Source: CADEFQ01 sp050249415 | GTDB lineage: Bacteria > Pseudomonadota > Gammaproteobacteria > Steroidobacterales > Steroidobacteraceae | Assembly (NCBI GenBank): GCA_050249415.1 | Contig: JBFWQO010000001.1 | Location: 1-64,000 of the forward strand | Length of the DNA: 64,000 nt | Direction of reading: 5' to 3' | In this document: positions 19,874 to 27,904 of the stretch, in pieces | Layout: each line of letters starts with the position of its first letter | Position numbering within the stretch: the first letter of the stretch is position 1 | The notes under the pieces: generated by a model | The model's database searches: none | What the model was told of the DNA's origin: nothing | Seen by the model: the letters and a program-made list of their open reading frames with translations, nothing else | Translations under genes and position numbers: made by a program

Positions 19874-20854
19874 ATGAAAACTGCCTTGAACGTCGCGATC
19901 ACCGGCGCCGCCGGCCACATCGGCTATGCCCTCGCATTCCGGGTCGCCTCGGGCGCCCTTTTCGGTCCCGACCAGCCGGTCAACCTGCACCTCCTCGAAA
20001 TCACGCCGGCCTTGCCGCAACTGCAGGGCGTCCTGATGGAGCTGTCGGACTGCGCATTCCCGACGCTGCAGAAAGTCGTCGCGACGGACGATGCCAAGGT
20101 GGCGTTTCGTGACTGCCACGCCGCGCTCCTCGTCGGCGCGCGTCCGCGCGGCCCGGGCATGGAGAGGAAAGACCTGCTGCTCGCGAACGCGCAGATTTTC
20201 TCGGCACAGGGCAAGGCGCTGAATGCGGTCGCCGATCGCAACGTGAAGGTGCTCGTCGTCGGCAATCCCGCGAACACCAATGCACTGATCGCGCGTGCGA
20301 ACGCGAAGGACCTGAACCCGCGCAACTTCACGGCGATGACGCGCCTCGACCACAACCGCGCGCTGTCGCAGCTCGCGGAAAAGACCGGCACGCACGTCAC
20401 CGCGATCCAGCGCATGATCATCTGGGGCAACCACTCGGCGACGCAGTATCCCGACGTTTCGCACGCGCTCGTCGGCGGCAAGAGCGCGAAATCGCTGGTG
20501 GACCAGGCGTGGCTCGAGGGCACGTTCATTCCGGTCGTGCAGCAGCGCGGCGCGGCGGTCATCAAGGCGCGCGGCGCATCGTCCGCGGCGTCGGCAGCGT
20601 CGGCGGCGATCGATCACGTGCGCGACTGGTTCCGCGGCTCGGCCACGGGTGACTGGCTCAGCATGGCCGTGCCATCCGACGGCAGCTACGGCATCCCGGA
20701 GGGCGTCATATACTCCTACCCGGTCACGACGAAGGACGGCGAATACCAGGTGGTGCCGGGCCTGTCGATCGACGAGTTCAGCCGCAAGCGCATGGACGCT
20801 ACACTCGCGGAACTGCGCGAAGAGCGCGACGGCGTCAAGGAGCTGCTCGGATGA
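19874..20854 (+). CDS. mdh: Malate dehydrogenase
   Basis: 326 aa NAD-dependent malate dehydrogenase of the cytosolic-like (group 2) type; interconverts malate and oxaloacetate in the TCA cycle. NAD motif TGAAGHIG at 10-17, substrate arginine loop RPRGPGMERKD at 90-100, catalytic Asp in LDHNR (158-162) and catalytic His in GNHSATQYPD (185-194). Full family length. GGAG precedes the ATG. The next gene overlaps it by 4 bp (ATGA). A low-complexity Ala/Ser run lies at about 236-244. Confidence 0.96.
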   Translation: MKTALNVAITGAAGHIGYALAFRVASGALFGPDQPVNLHLLEITPALPQLQGVLMELSDCAFPTLQKVVATDDAKVAFRDCHAALLVGARPRGPGMERKDLLLANAQIFSAQGKALNAVADRNVKVLVVGNPANTNALIARANAKDLNPRNFTAMTRLDHNRALSQLAEKTGTHVTAIQRMIIWGNHSATQYPDVSHALVGGKSAKSLVDQAWLEGTFIPVVQQRGAAVIKARGASSAASAASAAIDHVRDWFRGSATGDWLSMAVPSDGSYGIPEGVIYSYPVTTKDGEYQVVPGLSIDEFSRKRMDATLAELREERDGVKELLG

Positions 20855-21384
20855 AGCACACGTTCGCTGCCATTTGTGTCATCGCCCTCGCCGCCTCGCC
20901 GGCGTTCGCGGATTCGAAGGTGGAGATCGACGCGAAAGTGCAGGAAGCGCGCGCCGAGCTCGCGAAGCACACCTCCGCGGGGGCGGAGCTCGCGTCGAAG
21001 GCGAAGGGCGTGCTGATCTTCCCGAACGTGATCAAGGCGGGATTCGGCATCGGCGGCGAATATGGCGAGGGCGCGCTGCAGGTCGGCGGCAGGACCGTCG
21101 GCTACTACAACATCGCCGCCGCGTCGATCGGGCTGCAACTCGGTGCGCAGGCGCGCACCGAGGTCATCCTGTTCATGACCGCGGATGCGCTCAGGCAATT
21201 CCGGGAAAGCGACGGCTGGAAAGCGGGCGTCGACGGCAGCGTCGCGCTCGCGACGCTGGGCGCGGGCGGCACGATCGACACCGACACGGCCCGCAAACCG
21301 ATCATCGGCTTCATTTTTTCCAACAAGGGGCTGATGTACAACCTCACCTTCGAGGGATCGAAGATCACGAAGCTCGACAAGTAA
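20851..21384 (+). CDS. SYLF/Ysc84-domain exported protein
   Basis: 177 aa with a Sec signal peptide (about 1-20, ending AFA). The mature part is a SYLF (Ysc84) domain, a lipid-binding fold: AKGVLIFPNVIKAGFGIGGE, then GRTVGYYNIAAASIGLQLGAQ. Likely periplasmic. Role unknown in bacteria. It is translationally coupled to mdh by the ATGA overlap and 15 bp before fadE. Confidence 0.88.
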   Translation: MKHTFAAICVIALAASPAFADSKVEIDAKVQEARAELAKHTSAGAELASKAKGVLIFPNVIKAGFGIGGEYGEGALQVGGRTVGYYNIAAASIGLQLGAQARTEVILFMTADALRQFRESDGWKAGVDGSVALATLGAGGTIDTDTARKPIIGFIFSNKGLMYNLTFEGSKITKLDK

Positions 21385-21399
21385 CGCGGGAGACGGCTC

Positions 21400-23955
21400 A
21401 TGCCGGGAGTGTTGATCACGATCGTGCTCGTTGTGGCCGCGGCATTCGCCGTGACCCAGGTCGGCGGCGTCATCACGCTCCTCTACATCGCCGCGGTCCT
21501 GCTCCTCGCCTACAAGCGCCTGTCGCTGATCGCATTCGCGGCCACCTTCACCGTGCTGCTCGCGGCCTACACGGTCCTCGGCCACCCGGCCGGGCTCTGG
21601 AAGGGCCTGCTGTGGGTCATGCTCGCGCTGCTGTGGCTCTTCACGATCCGCCCGCTGCGCAAATCCCTGATCACGCGCCCGTTCATGAAGACCTACCTGC
21701 GCATGCTGCCGCGCATGTCGCAGACCGAGCGCGAAGCGCTCGAGGCCGGCACCGTGTGGTGGGACGGCGAGCTGTTCACCGGCGCGCCGGACTGGCGGAA
21801 GCTCTTCGCGACGAAGCCGCCGCAGCTCTCGGCCGAGGAACAGGCCTTTCTCGCGGGCCCGTGCGAGGAACTGTGCCGCATGCTCGACGACTGGGACATC
21901 ACCCACGTGCGCGGCGACCTGCCGCCGGCCGTGTGGGATTTCCTCAAGACGAAGGGCTTCTTCGCGATGATCATCCCGAAGAAGTACGGCGGCCTCGAGT
22001 TCTCCGCGTACGCGCATTCCTGCGTGCTCACGATGCTCGCGAGCCGCAGCACGACCGCATCGTCCACGGTCGCCGTGCCGAATTCGCTCGGCCCGGCCGA
22101 GCTGCTGAACCACTACGGCACGCAGGAACAGAAGGACTACTACCTGCCGCGCCTCGCGCGCGGCGAAGAGGTGCCGTGCTTCGCGCTGACCGGACCGCGC
22201 GTGGGCTCGGACGCCGCCGCGATTCCCGACACCGGCGTCGTGTGCCGCGGCCAGTGGCAGGGCAAGGAGATCGTCGGCATCCGGCTCAATTTCTCGAAGC
22301 GCTACATCACGCTCGCGCCGATCGCGACCGTGGTGGGGCTCGCGTTCCGGATGTTCGACCCGGAGAAGCTCGCCGGCGACGTCGAGGACATCGGCATCAC
22401 CTGCGCGCTGATTCCGCGCGACACGCCGGGGATCACGATCGGGCGCCGCCACTTTCCGGTCAACATTCCGTTCCAGAATGGCCCGCTGCAGGGCCACGAC
22501 GTATTCGTGCCGCTCGACAGCATCATCGGCGGCATGAAGATGGCGGGCCAGGGCTGGCGCATGCTCGTCGAGCAGCTGTCGGTCGGGCGTTGCATTTCAC
22601 TGCCCTCGAACGCGACGGGGGGCGCGAAGGCGGGCGTATTCTCGACCGGCGCCTACGCGCGCATCCGCCGCCAGTTCAACATGCCGGTCGGCAAGTTCGA
22701 GGGCGTCGAGGCCGTGATCGCGCGCATGGTCGCCTACACCTACATCATGGATGCCGGCCGCTCGGTCACCACCGGCGCGATCGACGGCGGCGAGAAGCCC
22801 TCGGTGCCGGCCGCGATGCTGAAGTACCACGTGACCGAGATGGGCCGGCAGGTCGCCGACGATGCCATGGACGTGCACGGCGGCAAGGGCATCATGCTCG
22901 GGCCCAACAACTACCTCGCGCGCGGCTACCAGGCCGTGCCGATCGCGATCACGGTCGAGGGCGCGAACATCCTGACGCGCAACCTGATGATCTTCGGCCA
23001 GGGCGCGATCCGCTGCCATCCGTTCGTGATGCGCGAGATGAACGCGGCGCGCAATCCCGACCGCAAGGCGGGGGTCGACGAATTCGACCGCGCGCTGTTC
23101 GGCCACATGGGCTTCGCCATCTCCAATGCGGTGCGCTCGCTCGTGATGGCGCTGACGCTCGCGCGCTTCACGCGCAAGCCCGCGCAAGGCCCGACGGCGC
23201 GCTACTACCAGCACATCGTGCGCTTCAGCGCCTCGTTCGCGTTCGCGGTGGACGTCGCGATGCTGACGCTCGGCGGCTACCTCAAGAAGAAGGAAAGCCT
23301 CTCGGCGCGGCTCGGCGACGTGCTCTCCTGCATGTACCTCGCCTCGATGGTGCTGAAGCACCACGAGAACCAGGGCAAGCCGGAAGCCGACCTGCCGATC
23401 GTCGAATGGGCGCTGCGCGATCTGCTCTACACCGCGCAGGAACAGCTGCACAGCTTCCTGCGCAACTTCCCGAACGCGTTCCTCGCGGGCCTGATGCGCG
23501 CGCTGATCTTCCCGCGCGGGCTCACCTATTTCGCTCCTGCCGACCGCCTCGGCCGACGGGTCGCGGAACTCGTGACGATGCCGTCCGGGTCGCGCGACCG
23601 CGTCTGTGAGTTCATCTATCGCACGGTGCAGCCGGGCAATGCGCTCGGCCTCCTGCAGGAAGCGCTCGCGCTGTCCCAGACGGCCGAGCCGCTCGAGAAG
23701 AAGCTGCGTGTCGAGGGCGTCAAGACCGGGCGCATCACCGCGCTCGACCTGCCGGGCCAGATCCAGCAGGGGCGCGCGCTCGGCATCCTGTCCGAAACCG
23801 AAGCCGCGATGCTGCGCGATTACGATCGCAAGGTGATGCACCTGATCAACGTCGACGACTTCGAGTCGCACGAGCTCGGCACGCAGGCCGAGCCGGCACC
23901 CGCTGCGCACGCGGCCGCCGGCGCCCACGGTCCAACCGACGCCCGGATCGCGTGA
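21400..23955 (+). CDS. fadE: Acyl-CoA dehydrogenase FadE
   Basis: 851 aa, close to the FadE length (about 815). An N-terminal hydrophobic region (about 1-75) anchors it to the membrane as in E. coli FadE. The ACAD N, middle and C domains follow (CFALTGPRVGSDAA; DVHGGKGIMLGPNNYLARGY), with the long DUF1974-type C-terminal extension. First oxidation step of fatty acid beta-oxidation. ATG 21400 follows GGGAGA. The 3' end overlaps the DUF3667 gene start by 4 bp. Confidence 0.95.
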   Translation: MPGVLITIVLVVAAAFAVTQVGGVITLLYIAAVLLLAYKRLSLIAFAATFTVLLAAYTVLGHPAGLWKGLLWVMLALLWLFTIRPLRKSLITRPFMKTYLRMLPRMSQTEREALEAGTVWWDGELFTGAPDWRKLFATKPPQLSAEEQAFLAGPCEELCRMLDDWDITHVRGDLPPAVWDFLKTKGFFAMIIPKKYGGLEFSAYAHSCVLTMLASRSTTASSTVAVPNSLGPAELLNHYGTQEQKDYYLPRLARGEEVPCFALTGPRVGSDAAAIPDTGVVCRGQWQGKEIVGIRLNFSKRYITLAPIATVVGLAFRMFDPEKLAGDVEDIGITCALIPRDTPGITIGRRHFPVNIPFQNGPLQGHDVFVPLDSIIGGMKMAGQGWRMLVEQLSVGRCISLPSNATGGAKAGVFSTGAYARIRRQFNMPVGKFEGVEAVIARMVAYTYIMDAGRSVTTGAIDGGEKPSVPAAMLKYHVTEMGRQVADDAMDVHGGKGIMLGPNNYLARGYQAVPIAITVEGANILTRNLMIFGQGAIRCHPFVMREMNAARNPDRKAGVDEFDRALFGHMGFAISNAVRSLVMALTLARFTRKPAQGPTARYYQHIVRFSASFAFAVDVAMLTLGGYLKKKESLSARLGDVLSCMYLASMVLKHHENQGKPEADLPIVEWALRDLLYTAQEQLHSFLRNFPNAFLAGLMRALIFPRGLTYFAPADRLGRRVAELVTMPSGSRDRVCEFIYRTVQPGNALGLLQEALALSQTAEPLEKKLRVEGVKTGRITALDLPGQIQQGRALGILSETEAAMLRDYDRKVMHLINVDDFESHELGTQAEPAPAAHAAAGAHGPTDARIA

Positions 23956-24833
23956 CCGACGAAGCCAACGGGGACGATGGCGCGCGCTGCCTCAATTGCG
24001 GCGCGGCGCTCGGCGGGCCGTATTGCGCCGCATGCGGCCAGCGCGATGACCGCCATCTGCACTCGCTGCCGCACTTCATCGGCGAGGCCTTCGAGGGGCT
24101 GACCCACGCCGATTCGCGCCTGTGGCGTACCCTGTGGCCGCTGCTCGTGCGCCCCGGCTTCCTCACGCGCGAGTTCTTCGCCGGCCGCCGCCAGCGCTAC
24201 CTGCCCCCGTTCCGGCTCTACATCGTCGTCAGCCTGCTGTTCTTCCTCGTGGTCGCCGCCGTGCCGGGCGCGCAACTCGTGTCGTTCAATATCCCCTCGA
24301 CCGACGAATCAGCGACGCCGGCGGCGCCCACCGGGGACACCGCGCTCTCCTGCGACAACCTCGACTACCAGGGCCCGGGGCAGGCGTGGCTGCAGCCGCG
24401 GCTCGAGCTCGGGTGCCGCAAATCGGTGGCGGACAAGGGTTCGCTCGGGCGCGCCTTCCTGCACAACGTGCCGCGCGCGATGTTCTTCCTGCTGCCGTTG
24501 ATCGCGGCGTTCATGCTGCTCCTCTACTGGCGGCCCCGCCGCTATTACGTGGAGCACCTGCTGTTCTTCATCCACAACCACGCGATGATTTTCCTGCTCG
24601 GCTCGCTGCTCGTGCCCGTGTTCTGGCTGCTGCCCGGCACGCTGGCCGACAGTATCCTCGGCTGGGTCGTCGCGGTGTGGTTCGTCTGGTATCTCTTTCG
24701 TGCCATGCGCGTCTATTACGGCCAGGGCCGGCGGCGCACGTTCTTCAAGTTCCTGTTCATGGGCGGCGTGTACCTCGTCGTGAGCCTCGTCATGCTCGTT
24801 TTCACGGTGCTCTACAGCGTCGCGACACTCTGA
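23952..24833 (+). CDS. DUF3667 membrane protein with zinc ribbon
   Basis: 293 aa. An N-terminal four-cysteine ribbon (C13, C16, C25, C28; CLNCGAALGGPYCAACGQ) is followed by a conserved amphipathic region (GEAFEGLTHADSRLWRT) and four to five membrane helices from about 95 onward. Matches the DUF3667 family of unknown function. GTG start overlaps the fadE stop (GTGA); its own stop overlaps the dinB ATG (TGATG), so fadE, this gene and dinB appear translationally linked. Confidence 0.87.
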   Translation: MTDEANGDDGARCLNCGAALGGPYCAACGQRDDRHLHSLPHFIGEAFEGLTHADSRLWRTLWPLLVRPGFLTREFFAGRRQRYLPPFRLYIVVSLLFFLVVAAVPGAQLVSFNIPSTDESATPAAPTGDTALSCDNLDYQGPGQAWLQPRLELGCRKSVADKGSLGRAFLHNVPRAMFFLLPLIAAFMLLLYWRPRRYYVEHLLFFIHNHAMIFLLGSLLVPVFWLLPGTLADSILGWVVAVWFVWYLFRAMRVYYGQGRRRTFFKFLFMGGVYLVVSLVMLVFTVLYSVATL

Positions 24834-26026
24834 TGGCGGCCGCGCGCGAACGCGCAATCCTGCACGTCGACATGGACGCGTTCTACGCGTCGGTTGAGGA
24901 GCGCGACGACCCGGCGCTGCGCGGCCGGCCGGTGATCGTCGGCGGCACGGGCGCGCGCGGGGTGGTCGCCGCCGCCAACTATGTCGTGCGCCGCTACGGC
25001 GTGCACTCCGCGATGCCGATGAGCCGCGCGCTCGCGCTGTGCCCGCAGGCGGTGTGCATTCCGCCGCGCATGGCGCACTACCGGGCCGTGTCGAACATCG
25101 TGTTCGCCGTATTCAACGAGATCACGCCGCTCGTCGAGGGGCTGTCGCTCGACGAGGCCTTCCTCGACGTGACCGCGAGCCGCGCGCTGCACGGCGATGA
25201 AGTGGCGATCGCGCGATGGATCAAGGCGGCGATCCGCGAGCGCACGCAGCTCGCGGCCTCGGTCGGCGTGGCGCCGAACAAGCTGGTCGCGAAGATCGCC
25301 TCGGATCTCGAGAAGCCCGACGGGCTGACGGTGATACCTGTCTCGGCGCTGCCGGGGCGGCTCGATACGCTGTCGATCCGCCGACTGCCGGGTCTCGGCC
25401 GCAAAAAGGGAGATGAGGTGGAGCGCGCCGGCCTCACGACACTCGGCGAACTGCGCCGCGCCCCCGATGCGGTGCTGCGCCCGCTCTTCGGCCGCGACAT
25501 GCAGCGCATGCGCGACCGCGCCGCCGGCCTCGACGATCGCCCGGTCGTTGCCGACCGGGAAGACCTGTCGATCAGCGCCGAGGAGACCTTCGACACCGAC
25601 ATCACCGATCCCGCGCGACTCGAAGCGGAACTCCTCGCGCTCGCCGATCGCGCGAGCGCGCGGCTCCGTGCGAAGCAGCTCGTGGCGGGCTGCGTCGCGG
25701 TGAAGGTGCGGCGCGCGGACTTCTCGACTTTCACGCGCCAGCAGCAGCTCGAACCCGCGACGCAGGACAGCCGCGTGATCGGCCGCGCCGCCTCCGACCT
25801 GCTGCGCCGCTGGCGCGCGGAGTATCCGGCCGCGCGGGTGCGGTTGCTCGGCGTGGGCGTCTCCGGACTCGCCCCGGCGACGCAGTTCGATCTCTTTGGC
25901 GCCGGCGCCGTGCCGCAGCCTTCGCCGCTCGATACGACGGTCGACGCGATCCGCGAACGGTTCGGCGCGGCGGGAGTAAAGAGGGCGAGTGCCTTGCCGC
26001 CGACGCCGCGCAAGCCGAAGGCGTGA
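24833..26026 (+). CDS. dinB: DNA polymerase IV (DinB, Y family)
   Basis: 397 aa translesion polymerase. Catalytic acidic residues in HVDMDAFYASVE (D13, D15) and SLDEAFLDV (D107, E108); helix-hairpin-helix with LPGLGRKKGDEV; little finger domain; beta-clamp motif QFDLF at 351-355. No LexA box was recognised, and the start is fused by TGATG to the DUF3667 gene, so expression probably depends on the fadE-DUF3667 transcript. Confidence 0.95.
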   Translation: MAAARERAILHVDMDAFYASVEERDDPALRGRPVIVGGTGARGVVAAANYVVRRYGVHSAMPMSRALALCPQAVCIPPRMAHYRAVSNIVFAVFNEITPLVEGLSLDEAFLDVTASRALHGDEVAIARWIKAAIRERTQLAASVGVAPNKLVAKIASDLEKPDGLTVIPVSALPGRLDTLSIRRLPGLGRKKGDEVERAGLTTLGELRRAPDAVLRPLFGRDMQRMRDRAAGLDDRPVVADREDLSISAEETFDTDITDPARLEAELLALADRASARLRAKQLVAGCVAVKVRRADFSTFTRQQQLEPATQDSRVIGRAASDLLRRWRAEYPAARVRLLGVGVSGLAPATQFDLFGAGAVPQPSPLDTTVDAIRERFGAAGVKRASALPPTPRKPKA

Positions 26027-26537
26027 AGCGCTCCAACAATTGAGGCACCCACTACATATCCGTGGTGCATGCGTCCAGGTGTAGTGCATCGAGCCAAGGA
26101 TGTCCGACGCCGCGGCGGCATGCCGGCATCCCTGTACGATCACCCTACGCACCGCGAGCGTCACGGCGCTCCGGATGGCACTCGCATGTGCATGATGGCG
26201 CACGGGCCGGCCGGAGTATGAGTCCTTGCACAGCGACACCGACGAAAACACAAACTGCCGCGCCCAGCTCGTGAACGCGTCCGGAAACTTGCGCGCCAGC
26301 GCGAACCGCACCGATACCCCGAGGCGTGACAGCCGCCGCTCGCTTTCGAATCATTCCCGCCAGCGCGCGTGGTGGCCGAGCAGCGGGCCGCGCAGACTCT
26401 GTGGAAGGGTGGTGCCGCGATCCTTGAGCAAATGATATTGCCATCAAGCAATCGGGGGTGCTCGTATAATCTAGTTGCTTTACTCGAGTGTTTGATCGAG
26501 TAAGCGGATTGCATACTTTGGACCCAACCACAACGCC
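26027..26537. other. Gene-free stretch after dinB
   Basis: No open frame here has a plausible ribosome site, codon pattern or recognisable family. The base composition falls towards its right end, where a TATAAT and a palindrome sit. A short inverted pair CACTACA/TGTAGTG (26050-26056, 26080-26086) follows dinB but lacks a T-run. It may be the remnant of an earlier gene cassette upstream of the first attC. Confidence 0.5.
26465..26503 (+). promoter_or_regulatory. TATAAT element with adjacent operator-like palindrome
   Basis: A consensus -10, TATAAT (26465-26470), is followed 9 bases later by TTACTCGA-N8-TCGAGTAA (26480-26503), a perfect 8-bp inverted repeat. The palindrome would lie just after the transcription start, a position suited to a repressor. 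No good -35 at 16-18 bases. Transcription would read through the attC site into the VOC gene. Confidence 0.4.
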
Positions 26538-26636
26538 GCGTGACAAGGCGTTGCAGACGGACACGACAAGCTGTCGCGCCGCTTACATTCGCAGGGGCCG
26601 CGCCGGCTTGCCATACCGCTGAGCGTGGCGTTAGGC
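26538..26636 (+). other. Integron attC site 1
   Basis: 99 bp. The right end is the canonical core GTTAGGC (26630-26636, GTTRRRY), preceded by GCTGAGCGTGGC. The left end is GCGTGAC (26538-26544), a diverged RYYYAAC. The arms pair in the attC manner: left CGTTGCAGACGG against the complement of CCGCTGAGCG, leaving single unpaired G and A on the left arm like the extrahelical bases of true attC sites. Confidence 0.68.
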
Positions 26637-27219
26637 AGTGAAAAGGCGTTCCTGGAAAGAACTGGAGACGTTCATGGTAGTAAGAGGCGTGAATCGGATC
26701 ATCTTGGCAGTGCGCGATCTCCAGAAGGCGAAGTGCTACTACGCCGATCTGCTCGGCGCGACTTTTCACGAGGCCAACTGGACAGGAGAGCCCTTCGGGA
26801 TTCAAGTCGCGATCAGCTGGAACGCGGGCATCGAACTCTGTGCGCCAATCCCCGGGAAAGAGCGCGAATGCTTCCTGACGCCTCTACTCGATGAACGGGG
26901 CGAAGGCCTACTCAATGTCGTGTTCAATGTCGACGACGCCGACGAGGGACTTGCGCGTGCAAAGGAGTTGGAGATTCAGACGATTAACGCCGTCGACTAC
27001 ACACAAGAGGAGATAGACCGGCACCTCGATGGACTCTTCACTCGCTACAAGGAGTACTTTCTCAAAACCGGGGCGCAGTGTGGGTATGGAATCACGCTCG
27101 GTCAATTCGAGGCGAAGAAAGGTTAGAGATCGAGCTTCGCAGGGACTGCCGAACCAATCGGACCAGCCGACACCGGACTCGTCGCTTCGCCGCTCGCCCG
27201 CCGAGGCTGAGCTCAATCG
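26631..27219 (+). mobile_element. Integron-type gene cassette carrying a VOC-family gene
   Basis: The interval runs from the cut point in attC 1 (G^TTAGGC) to that in attC 2 (G^TTACGC). It holds one gene in cassette orientation with a 37-bp leader and an attC beginning 21 bp after the stop. The DNA is visibly less GC-rich than the genes around it. No integron integrase or attI is present in the window, so this resembles an isolated cassette (CALIN-like) rather than a complete integron. Confidence 0.62.
26674..27126 (+). CDS. VOC/glyoxalase-bleomycin resistance superfamily protein (cassette-borne)
   Basis: 150 aa. A single or paired beta-alpha-beta-beta-beta VOC fold is indicated by VNRIILAVRDLQKAKCYYAD at 6-25 and LLNVVFNVDDADEGLARAKE later. 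Family members are metal-dependent lyases, dioxygenases or drug-binding resistance proteins; the exact activity cannot be told. The usual first metal His is replaced here (VNRIILAV), so it may be a binding protein. ATG 26674 has GGAG 6 bases upstream; an in-frame GTG at 26638 immediately after attC 1 is less likely. Lower GC than neighbours and flanking attC sites indicate lateral acquisition. Confidence 0.82.
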   Translation: MVVRGVNRIILAVRDLQKAKCYYADLLGATFHEANWTGEPFGIQVAISWNAGIELCAPIPGKERECFLTPLLDERGEGLLNVVFNVDDADEGLARAKELEIQTINAVDYTQEEIDRHLDGLFTRYKEYFLKTGAQCGYGITLGQFEAKKG

Positions 27220-27225
27220 TTACGC
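27148..27225 (+). other. Integron attC site 2
   Basis: 78 bp, from GCCGAAC (27148-27154, RYYYAAC with one deviation) to GTTACGC (27219-27225, GTTRRRY with one deviation). The first 21 bases match the reverse complement of the last 21 at about two thirds of positions in register, including the CAGCC/GGCTG block. The loop carries CGCTTCGCCG. It follows the VOC stop by 21 bp, the usual place for a cassette attC. Confidence 0.58.
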
Positions 27226-27317
27226 TGACGCTCAGAGTCCCGGCAGGAGGAGCATGATCAAGGTTTCGCGAACGGCGCGCGTGATCTTGATGGCAACATG
27301 GCGCGGAAGGAATGACC

Positions 27318-27476
27318 ATGGAGAATCGGGACAGGCCCGAGTACAGGAGCTGGGGCGCCAAGCGGAGTGCGCTGATGGCCTGGATCCTGAAACAGCTATG
27401 CTTTCGCGAAAAGCTTGAGTTCGGTCCTCGGGGAGAGAACGTCCCGGTGAATGACCTGCTTCGCAGTACCACGTAG
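27318..27476 (+). CDS. Possible 52-aa protein of unknown function
   Basis: Starts MENRDRPEYRSWGAKRSALM and is charged, with no signal peptide or membrane segment. GGAAGGA lies 7 bases before the ATG, a strong ribosome site. It lies downstream of attC 2 and could be the gene of a further cassette, but no third attC is convincing. No family recognised. Confidence 0.35.
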   Translation: MENRDRPEYRSWGAKRSALMAWILKQLCFREKLEFGPRGENVPVNDLLRSTT

Positions 27477-27904
27477 TGCATCGGCGCGAACATTGTGGGC
27501 AAGCAGATGTTCAAAAAAGGCGAGCGCGCCTGGCCAGCGTCGGCTCCGTCTCACACTCCTGTACGTGCTGTGATAGCCCGACTGCCACACACCTGCGCCG
27601 TGTCCGACATTGAATGCGGCTCGTCGATGGTTGGGCTGCCTTGCGTGACGGCGATCGGGTTGGCTTCGATTCGTCGCGCCCGACCGTCGCAGGTCGTGCC
27701 GATGCCGACCGTGGGCAGTTCGCACGATGAGCGCTCCCGCGATTTGCCGCTGCGTCGCCTTGTCCTCGAGATCGGCCGGATCAGCGCCCGGAACAGGATG
27801 CGGGCGTTCGCATGACGGCGCAGCATGTCGCTCCGCCGGCTCCACCTCTGCCCGTTGGCGAGCGCATGCGCTGCCTGCTCATCGATCCCTGATGGAGGTT
27901 CGCG
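27477..27904. other. Gene-free stretch before the esterase-hydratase gene
   Basis: Open frames exist on both strands but overlap each other, lack ribosome sites and show no recognisable protein. The last bases (GGAGG about 8 before the ATG at 27905) serve as the ribosome site of the next gene. Composition differs from flanking genes, consistent with degraded accessory DNA. Confidence 0.5.

Noticed and set aside
20649..23609. 986-codon plus-strand open frame overlapping mdh, SYLF and fadE
   Set aside because: Arg/Ala-rich shadow of three genes with clear motifs in other frames.
26028..26087. CCAACAATT after dinB as an attC start, and the CACTACA/TGTAGTG pair
   Set aside because: No GTTRRRY partner at a suitable distance; the inverted pair is short with a 23-base loop and no T-run.
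27577..27636. Possible third attC ending GTTGGGC (27630-27636)
   Set aside because: GCCCGAC on the left matches the core, but the inner arms do not pair, so it is probably chance.
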